A stretch of DNA of 58,766 nucleotides from Chloroflexota bacterium (GTDB taxonomy: Bacteria > Chloroflexota > Anaerolineae > JAAYZQ01): positions 1-58,766 of the forward strand of contig JAGVRI010000022.1 in NCBI GenBank assembly GCA_018606645.1, read 5' to 3'. Made by a program: the position numbers and the translations under genes. The number at the start of each line of letters is the position of its first letter. The stretch's first letter is position 1. Below the pieces are notes generated by a model. It saw only the letters and a program-made list of their open reading frames with translations, searched no databases and had not been told where the DNA came from. Positions 53,506 to 58,766 of the stretch are shown one piece after another.

Positions 53506-55689
53506 ATGGCGTTGCATCGAATCAAGGTCGGGCTGAATGCCCGCCATGCGGTGCACTTTACTGAGGCCGACTATGAACTGATCCGCCGAGCGCGGATCGA
53601 AACCTTGCGCATCCTATCGCTGACCGATCTGAGCGTCTACCGGCGCCTCCGCCAGGAGAACCCTGACCTGGAATTCATCGTTCGCCTGTACGACGATCGG
53701 ATTGCCCGCGACTCCCGACCTAGTCCGAGCGCCTTTGTGGCCAGGATGGTGCCGGTGATCGAACAACTGAGGCCGTATGCCACCAAGTTCGAGATCCACA
53801 ACGAACCCAATTATCGAGACGGCCTGGAAGGATGGGGGTCGAGCGACGAGAGCGCCCGGGCGTTCCTGGCCTGGTATATGCCGGTGCTGCGCACTCTCAA
53901 GCAACTCTGTCCGTGGGCCGAGTTCGGCTTTCCTGGACTAGCCCCCCGCCATCGGGACCTGTTCTGGCTAGAGATCTGCCAGGAGGCGGTGCACGCCTCC
54001 GACTGGTTGGGGTGCCACTGTTACTGGCAATATGACTCGATGAAGAGTGAACAGTGGGGAATGCGTTTCACCCTGTATCATGAACGCTTCCCCGACAAGC
54101 GGATTGAGATCACCGAGTTTGCGAATGCCACTCCGTCTGGGGAAATCTCGGCGGAACGGATCGCCGTGCAATATGTGAGCTACTACCAGGAACTGAGCCA
54201 ATATCCGTATCTCGGTTCTGCCTGTGCCTTTATCGCCTCTTCGCCAGAGCCGCAGTGGGAGCAGTTTGTCTGGATGGAAGAGAATGGACGGATGCGGCCG
54301 GTGGTCGAGTATGTGGGCGACATGGACCGTAAAGCGGTCGAGGTGTCCCCGCTGCCCAGCCCTTCGTCCAGGCCGACGTTTACGTCCGGTGAGCGCTTTT
54401 TCCCTCAAACCGGCAAGACGGTGCGCGGCAACTTTTTAAAGTTCTTTGAAAACTACGGACTTGAGATCTGTGGCTATCCGATCAGCGATCAGTTCGATGA
54501 TCATGGGATACCCACCCAGTACTTTCAGCGGCTCGCGTTGGAAGAGCTTCCCTCCGGCCGGGTGCGACTCAAGATGATCGGCACCGAAGCCTGGGAGTTG
54601 CGGCAGAGGGGATCGGGGGGAGCGACTCGTGAAGAGCTGGATTCGGGACCGATTGACGACGGTTCTCTCCGGCCGTTGATCATCGATCTGACCGACTCGC
54701 TCCCCCGTCACGCAACCAAGAGCTATCCGCAGCGCGCATTGAGCGAGATCACGCAGATCGTGATCCACCATACGGCCACCAGCCCGGCGGTCACCCCGCA
54801 GCGCCTGGCCGAACATTGCGTGCGGAGATTAGGGCGGGCGGGGATCATCTACCACTTTATTGTGGCGGCCAATGGGACGATCTATCAGACCAACCGATTG
54901 GAAACGGTGTCCGACCACGCCTTTGAGCGCAACGTAGAAAGTGTAGGCATCTGCTTTCCGGGCAACTTTACCCGTGCCATTCCCACCGAGGCTCAACTCA
55001 AGGCAGGAGCGCGTCTGTGCGCCTGGTTGCTTCAGTCCCTTCATCTGCCGCTGAATCGCATTGTCGGGGTAGGTGAGTTTGGGAAGACGCAATCGCCCGG
55101 CAAGCAATGGCTATCCGGTCAGCGGTGGAAAGACAAACTCCTCCACGAAATCCAGGCGGTCCTCCGCAGCTCAGGTCAGGTGACCGCCCCCGTCATTGAG
55201 GATCTGACGTCCAAGCTCCTCAGGCACCCAACCAAGCAGTATGAAAGCCGATCTCTGAGCGAGATCACCACTCTGGTCATCCACCACAGCGCGACCGGCC
55301 CGACTGTCCGCCCAGAGCGGATTGCCGAGTATCACGTCAAGCGAATGGACTGGCCGGGGATCGGCTACCACTTTCTGGTTTCCGCCGAGGGAGCCCTGTA
55401 TCAGACCAATGCCCTGGAAACGATCTCCTACCATGCGACCCGGGCCAACCCTTACAGCCTGGGCATCTGCTTCCTGGGCAACTTTACCGAGCAGATCCCG
55501 ACCCCACCACAACTCCAGGCTGGAGCGCACCTCGTGGCCTGGCTGATGCAAGAACTGAACATCCCTCTAGAGAATGTGGATGGCCACATGCGATTCACCA
55601 CGACCGCCTGTCCGGGCTATCAATGGCTTAATGGCAAGAAGTGGAAAGAACTGCTATACCAGGAGATCCGGCAGGTTCAGGGATCGTAA
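53506..55689 (+). CDS. Glycosidase-like barrel fused to two PGRP/amidase-2 domains, the first degenerate
   Basis: The 727-residue protein has three parts. Residues about 5-275 resemble a glycoside hydrolase TIM barrel, with candidate acid/base Glu100 in FEIHNEPNY and nucleophile Glu204 in EITEFAN. Residues about 290-365 form a small domain (SGERFFPQTGKTVRGNFLKFF, YPISDQF) seen in secreted Chloroflexota proteins. Two peptidoglycan-recognition (N-acetylmuramoyl-L-alanine amidase) domains follow. The second (about 585-720) keeps zinc ligands His593, His694 and Cys702 (IHHSAT, GHMRF, ACPGYQW). In the first (about 415-555) the last two ligands are Val522 and Ser530, so it should not bind zinc. No signal peptide is visible. 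The ATG at 53506 has AAGGAGG upstream. It is 34 bp after lgt and 12 bp before scpA. Confidence 0.85.
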   Translation: MALHRIKVGLNARHAVHFTEADYELIRRARIETLRILSLTDLSVYRRLRQENPDLEFIVRLYDDRIARDSRPSPSAFVARMVPVIEQLRPYATKFEIHNEPNYRDGLEGWGSSDESARAFLAWYMPVLRTLKQLCPWAEFGFPGLAPRHRDLFWLEICQEAVHASDWLGCHCYWQYDSMKSEQWGMRFTLYHERFPDKRIEITEFANATPSGEISAERIAVQYVSYYQELSQYPYLGSACAFIASSPEPQWEQFVWMEENGRMRPVVEYVGDMDRKAVEVSPLPSPSSRPTFTSGERFFPQTGKTVRGNFLKFFENYGLEICGYPISDQFDDHGIPTQYFQRLALEELPSGRVRLKMIGTEAWELRQRGSGGATREELDSGPIDDGSLRPLIIDLTDSLPRHATKSYPQRALSEITQIVIHHTATSPAVTPQRLAEHCVRRLGRAGIIYHFIVAANGTIYQTNRLETVSDHAFERNVESVGICFPGNFTRAIPTEAQLKAGARLCAWLLQSLHLPLNRIVGVGEFGKTQSPGKQWLSGQRWKDKLLHEIQAVLRSSGQVTAPVIEDLTSKLLRHPTKQYESRSLSEITTLVIHHSATGPTVRPERIAEYHVKRMDWPGIGYHFLVSAEGALYQTNALETISYHATRANPYSLGICFLGNFTEQIPTPPQLQAGAHLVAWLMQELNIPLENVDGHMRFTTTACPGYQWLNGKKWKELLYQEIRQVQGS

Positions 55690-55701
55690 TGGAAGTGGGG
55701 C

Positions 55702-56442
55702 ATGCGTCCGAACCACTTGTCCGATTACCAGGTAGCACTGCCTGTCTTTGAAGGTCCGCTGGACCTGCTGTTGCATCTGATCGAACGAGAAGAGCTCGAA
55801 ATTACCGAGGTTTCGCTGGCCCAGATCGCAGGCCAGTACCTGGCCTATCTGAGCCAACTGGAGGACCGCGATCCGGAGAACCTGGCCGAGTTTCTGGTGA
55901 TCGCGGCCAAGCTTCTTCTCATCAAATCCCGGGCCCTCCTCCCCCAGCCGCCGAGTCCTGCCCCGCCTGACAAGGAGGAAATTGATATTGGCGAGGATCT
56001 GGTCCAACGGCTGATCGAGTACCGGAAATTCAAGGAAGCCGCCCGCTGGCTCCAAGAACTCGGAAACCAGGGGTTGTGTTCGTTTGTCCGTCTGTCTGGA
56101 ACGTTTTCCTCGGAGCGCAGTCTCGATCTGGGAGGTGTCACCCTTGAGGATCTGATCGCTGCCGTCCGGGAGGTGTTGACCCTCAAACCACCCGCCCCGT
56201 CGGTGGACGAAGCCGTTCCGCCTCTGACCATCACCGTTGAGGAGCAAATCGAATTCATTGACCAGCAGACCGCACCGGGGCGCCCGGTCAGTTTTCGCGC
56301 GCTGATCGGCCAGGCGGCCAGCCGCCTGGAGATCATTGTCACGTTCCTTGCTCTGTTGGAGATGGTGAAACAACGGCGGGTGATCATCCGCCAAGACCGT
56401 CCCTTCGGGGATATCCTGATTGTCAGAAGGGAATCGTGCTGA
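55702..56442 (+). CDS. scpA: Segregation and condensation protein A
   Basis: The 246-residue kleisin of the SMC complex shows VFEGPLDLLLHLIEREELEITEVSLAQIAGQYL at the N-terminus and FLVIAAKLLLIKSRALLP, both ScpA hallmarks; the C-terminal winged helix (VSFRALIGQAASRLEIIVTFLALLEMVKQRRV) binds the SMC head. ScpA bridges SMC dimers during chromosome segregation. scpB, often the next gene, is absent here. The ATG at 55702 follows the previous stop by 12 bp and has GGAAGTGGGG upstream. Confidence 0.95.
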   Translation: MRPNHLSDYQVALPVFEGPLDLLLHLIEREELEITEVSLAQIAGQYLAYLSQLEDRDPENLAEFLVIAAKLLLIKSRALLPQPPSPAPPDKEEIDIGEDLVQRLIEYRKFKEAARWLQELGNQGLCSFVRLSGTFSSERSLDLGGVTLEDLIAAVREVLTLKPPAPSVDEAVPPLTITVEEQIEFIDQQTAPGRPVSFRALIGQAASRLEIIVTFLALLEMVKQRRVIIRQDRPFGDILIVRRESC

Positions 56443-56566
56443 CCGAGGGAGTAGTCATGCCCGGCCGGGCGCCACGATGGATGAAGAGACCCAGGGAGCC
56501 GGCGGGGACCAATCTCATCTCATCCTGCGGCCCCTTTCGGCGAGTGTCGACGGAGACTATTGCCGA

Positions 56567-56595
56567 TTGACGTTTCGAGCAGGGTGGGGTATAAT
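56567..56595 (+). promoter_or_regulatory. Promoter of the restriction-modification gene
   Basis: TTGACG (56567-56572), a 17-bp spacer, and a perfect TATAAT (56590-56595). One of the strongest promoters in the window. The leader to the ATG at 56706 is about 104 nt, and GAGGA lies about 10 bp before the ATG. Confidence 0.75.
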
Positions 56596-56705
56596 GTTGA
56601 GCAACGGGGCTGGGGGATCAGAGGATCGGGTCATAGGTTGGGGCCAGTGTAGGGGTGGTCAGGTAGGGTGCGGCCCTGCCGCGATGTGTGCGAGGAACAC
56701 AAACC

Positions 56706-58766
56706 ATGGGATCGAAAACCGATTTCAACCCCTATCTCGTGAAGCTCACCCAGGTTTGCCTTGCTGGCGATGCCCGCGAGGAGAGTTTCTACCCCGCGCT
56801 CAAGGACCTGCTTCAGGAATTTGCGCAGGCCACCGGGCGTGCCGGGATGCACGTGACCGTGTTGCCCCGCCCGACGGAGGCGGGCAATCCTGACTTTCGC
56901 GTCTGGGATGGACACAGTCGCATTGTGGGGTACATCGAAGCCAAAACGCCTTCTACAGACCTGGTCAGGGTCGAGTTCACAGAGCAACTGGAACGCTACC
57001 GGACGACCTTCCCCAACCTGATCCTGACCAATTTCTTGGAGTTCTGGCTGTACCGCGATGGGCAACGAATCGCTACGGCGCGACTGGCGCGCCCGTTCAT
57101 TCTGACCCAGGTTCGTGCCCAACCCCCTCTCGAGGATGCCGAGGGGGTATGGGCGCTGTTGGAGCAGTTCTTCCAGTTCTCGCTGCCCCAGCCCCTGACC
57201 GCACAGTCGCTGGCGGTCGAACTGGCCAAACGGACGCGCTTTCTGCGCGATGTTGTGCGTCAGCAGTTGTCTACCGAACAGATAGAGGGCAAGGGCCACC
57301 TCTCCGGCTTTTACGAAGCCTTCCAGAAGTTCCTCATCGGCGGCCTGACGCCCGAAGAGTTTGCCGACCTGTACGCGCAAACGGTCACCTACGGACTGTT
57401 TAGCGCCCGCACCCGGGCCGCGGACGGCTTCACCCGCCGCGCCGCGTTCGATTACATTCCTCACACTGTCGGCGTCTTGCGCGACCTCTTTCGCTACATC
57501 TCGCTGGGCGAGCTCCCAGCAGAGCTGGAATGGATCGTGGACGACATCGCTGCGGTGCTGGACGTAACGGATGTCGGAGACATGCTGGACCGCTATTACC
57601 ACGAGGGAAAAGACAGCGACCCCATCGTGCACTTTTACGAGACCTTCCTGGCCCATTACGATCCCGAAGAGCGTGAACGTCGCGGCGTCTACTACACTCC
57701 AGGTCCGGTGGTCTCGTACATTGTCCGCTCCCTCCATGCGGTGCTGAAACAGAAATTCGGCAAGAGCGATGGCCTGGCTTCGACCGATGTCACACTGCTT
57801 GACCCGGCGGCGGGTACCATGACCTTTGTCACCCACGCCGCCGAGACGGCAACCCGCGAGTTTACCGACAAATATGGGTCCGGGGGACGGGAAGCCTTCC
57901 TTCGGAGCCACATCCTGAAAAACTTCTACGCCTTTGAACTCATGATGGCCCCGTATGCGGTGGGTCATCTCAAGATGGCGTTCTGTCTGGAGGAACTGGG
58001 CCACCGCCTGCAACCGGAGGAACGCATCCCCTTCTACCTGACCAACACCCTGGATATGAGCGAACTGGAAGCGAGCAAGCTGCCCGGGCTCTCCTCCCTG
58101 GCCGAGGAATCGCACCTGGCGGGTCGCGTCAAGCGGGAACAGCCCATCCTGGTCATCCTGGGCAACCCGCCCTACTCCGGCCACTCGGCCAACAAAGGCC
58201 GATGGATCCGGGATCAGATCGAGACCTACAAGCGAGTGGACGGCCGGCCGTTGGGCGAAAAGAACCCGAAATGGCTCCAGGATGACTATGTCAAGTTTCT
58301 GCGTTTTGCCCAGTGGAAGATTGAACAGGCCGGCCGGGGCGTGGTAGGGATGATCACCAACCACTCCTACCTGGACAACCCCACCTTTCGCGGTATGCGC
58401 CGCAGTCTGATGGGAACCTTTGACGAAATCTATGTCCTCGACCTGCACGGCAGCTCTCTGAAGCGAGAGACCTGCCCCGACGGAAGCCCCGACGAGAATG
58501 TCTTTGACATTCGCCAGGGGGTGGCCATCGCCTTCTTCATCAAGTACGGTCCCCGCGCCTCCTCCCCGCCGGCCAGTTTACCCCACCCCCACACCCCCTC
58601 CCCGCCTGTTACTTCACCCCACCCCCACTCCCCCTCCCCGCAGACCAGTTTACCCCACCCCCACACCCCCTCCCCGCCTGTTACTTCACCCCACCCCCAC
58701 ATCCCCTCCCCGCCTGTCACTTCACCCCACCCCCACACCCCCTCCCCGCCTGTCACTTCACCCCAC
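56706..58766 (+). CDS. Single-chain restriction-modification enzyme (type IIG/ISP-like), partial, with in-frame repeats
   Basis: The frame is open from the ATG at 56706 to the window edge: 687 residues without a stop, so the C-terminus is missing. An N-terminal nuclease motif of PD-(D/E)xK type is visible: NPDFRVWDG with Asp63, then YIEAKTP with Glu78 and Lys80. A helical linker leads to an N6-adenine methyltransferase: RRGVYYTPGPVVSYIV, SAM-binding DPAAGTMTFV (Asp366) and catalytic NPPY (487-490). No helicase lies between nuclease and methylase, which favours a type IIG-like rather than a true ISP enzyme. Around residue 615 the conserved stretch VFDIRQGVAIAFFIKYG is followed by Pro/His-rich repeats from residue 626. 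The target site is unknown. Confidence 0.85.
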   Translation, partial: MGSKTDFNPYLVKLTQVCLAGDAREESFYPALKDLLQEFAQATGRAGMHVTVLPRPTEAGNPDFRVWDGHSRIVGYIEAKTPSTDLVRVEFTEQLERYRTTFPNLILTNFLEFWLYRDGQRIATARLARPFILTQVRAQPPLEDAEGVWALLEQFFQFSLPQPLTAQSLAVELAKRTRFLRDVVRQQLSTEQIEGKGHLSGFYEAFQKFLIGGLTPEEFADLYAQTVTYGLFSARTRAADGFTRRAAFDYIPHTVGVLRDLFRYISLGELPAELEWIVDDIAAVLDVTDVGDMLDRYYHEGKDSDPIVHFYETFLAHYDPEERERRGVYYTPGPVVSYIVRSLHAVLKQKFGKSDGLASTDVTLLDPAAGTMTFVTHAAETATREFTDKYGSGGREAFLRSHILKNFYAFELMMAPYAVGHLKMAFCLEELGHRLQPEERIPFYLTNTLDMSELEASKLPGLSSLAEESHLAGRVKREQPILVILGNPPYSGHSANKGRWIRDQIETYKRVDGRPLGEKNPKWLQDDYVKFLRFAQWKIEQAGRGVVGMITNHSYLDNPTFRGMRRSLMGTFDEIYVLDLHGSSLKRETCPDGSPDENVFDIRQGVAIAFFIKYGPRASSPPASLPHPHTPSPPVTSPHPHSPSPQTSLPHPHTPSPPVTSPHPHIPSPPVTSPHPHTPSPPVTSPH
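58581..58766 (+). repeat. 36-bp in-frame tandem repeat inside the restriction-modification gene
   Basis: Five full 36-bp units (58581, 58617, 58653, 58689 and 58725) and the start of a sixth run to the window edge. Each unit begins CCCCACCCCCAC and encodes 12 residues such as PHPHTPSPPVTS, so a change in copy number keeps the reading frame. Units differ by only a few bases, which indicates recent amplification. A less exact copy begins before 58581. The unit sequence matches the intergenic element at 13040-13070. Confidence 0.92.

Noticed and set aside
56443..56705. scpB or a small gene between scpA and the restriction-modification gene
   Set aside because: The frame here is a continuation of shadow frames without an ScpB signature; the stretch holds a promoter and a leader instead.
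56631..58448. Long minus-strand reading frame (about 600 codons) opposite the restriction-modification gene
   Set aside because: The plus strand carries intact nuclease, SAM-binding and NPPY motifs plus a strong promoter; the antisense frame has no recognisable domain.

Overview
The window is about 58.8 kb of GC-rich bacterial chromosome, densely coded on both strands, with no rRNA, recognisable tRNA, CRISPR array, transposase or phage gene. The gene set (RNase J, family 4 uracil-DNA glycosylase, a large PBP1A with an Ig-like tail, lipoprotein processing by Lgt, tandem CtpA proteases, and large secreted proteins with FnIII, beta-helix and RHS repeats) suggests a member of the Chloroflexota (Anaerolineae or relatives), possibly thermophilic. 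That placement is inferred from gene content and style, not from a phylogenetic marker.

Layout. 1-250 is a 52-bp tandem array upstream of a secreted papain-like protease (329-2146). 2211-8491 (minus) is a pair of exported redox enzymes: a di-heme peroxidase and a 1595-residue multicopper oxidase. 8647-14027 holds an FMN-binding protein, a PAS/GAF sensor kinase and a response regulator; kinase and regulator are separated by repeats. 14118-21337 is an apparent operon uvrC - urocanase - zinc ribbon - PBP1A starting from a leaderless promoter. 21382-25588 (minus) is rnj - udg - rimI - tsaB - tsaE. 25705-27914 holds a phosphoesterase, a methyltransferase and a lone pyruvate-kinase C-terminal domain. 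28066-32854 is a sulfate-activation operon, sat - phosphodiesterase - cysC - phosphodiesterase. 32843-35975 (minus) is feoC-feoB-feoA with a Fur regulator. 36238-42115 is ctpA - ctpA - smpB - unknown - TolB/M15 lipoprotein. 42129-44266 (minus) is an Fe-S protein and an unknown acidic protein. 44658-51971 (minus) is a giant beta-helix/RHS surface protein. 52066-52375 is another repeat array. 52492-56442 is lgt - glycosidase/PGRP enzyme - scpA. 56567 to the window end is a single-chain restriction-modification gene, cut by the window edge.

How it fits together. Most genes are housekeeping: tRNA modification, DNA repair, RNA decay, wall synthesis, ribosome rescue and iron uptake. The accessory layer is extracytoplasmic: a protease, a copper oxidase with a peroxidase, a giant RHS protein, a lipoprotein peptidase and a murein-binding enzyme. 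Many promoters can be read directly, with a vegetative consensus close to TTGACN-17-TAnnAT, often with TGn before the -10.

The most unusual signals are these. (1) A C-rich element is found almost identically (30 of 31 bases) in an intergenic array at 13040-13070 and as in-frame 36-bp tandem copies inside the restriction-modification gene. (2) Three dispersed arrays are built from one small palindromic repeat family. (3) A terminator-like hairpin lies at the predicted +1 of the sulfate-activation operon. (4) A propeller-M15 peptidase fusion and a glycosidase-double PGRP enzyme with one dead PGRP domain are present.
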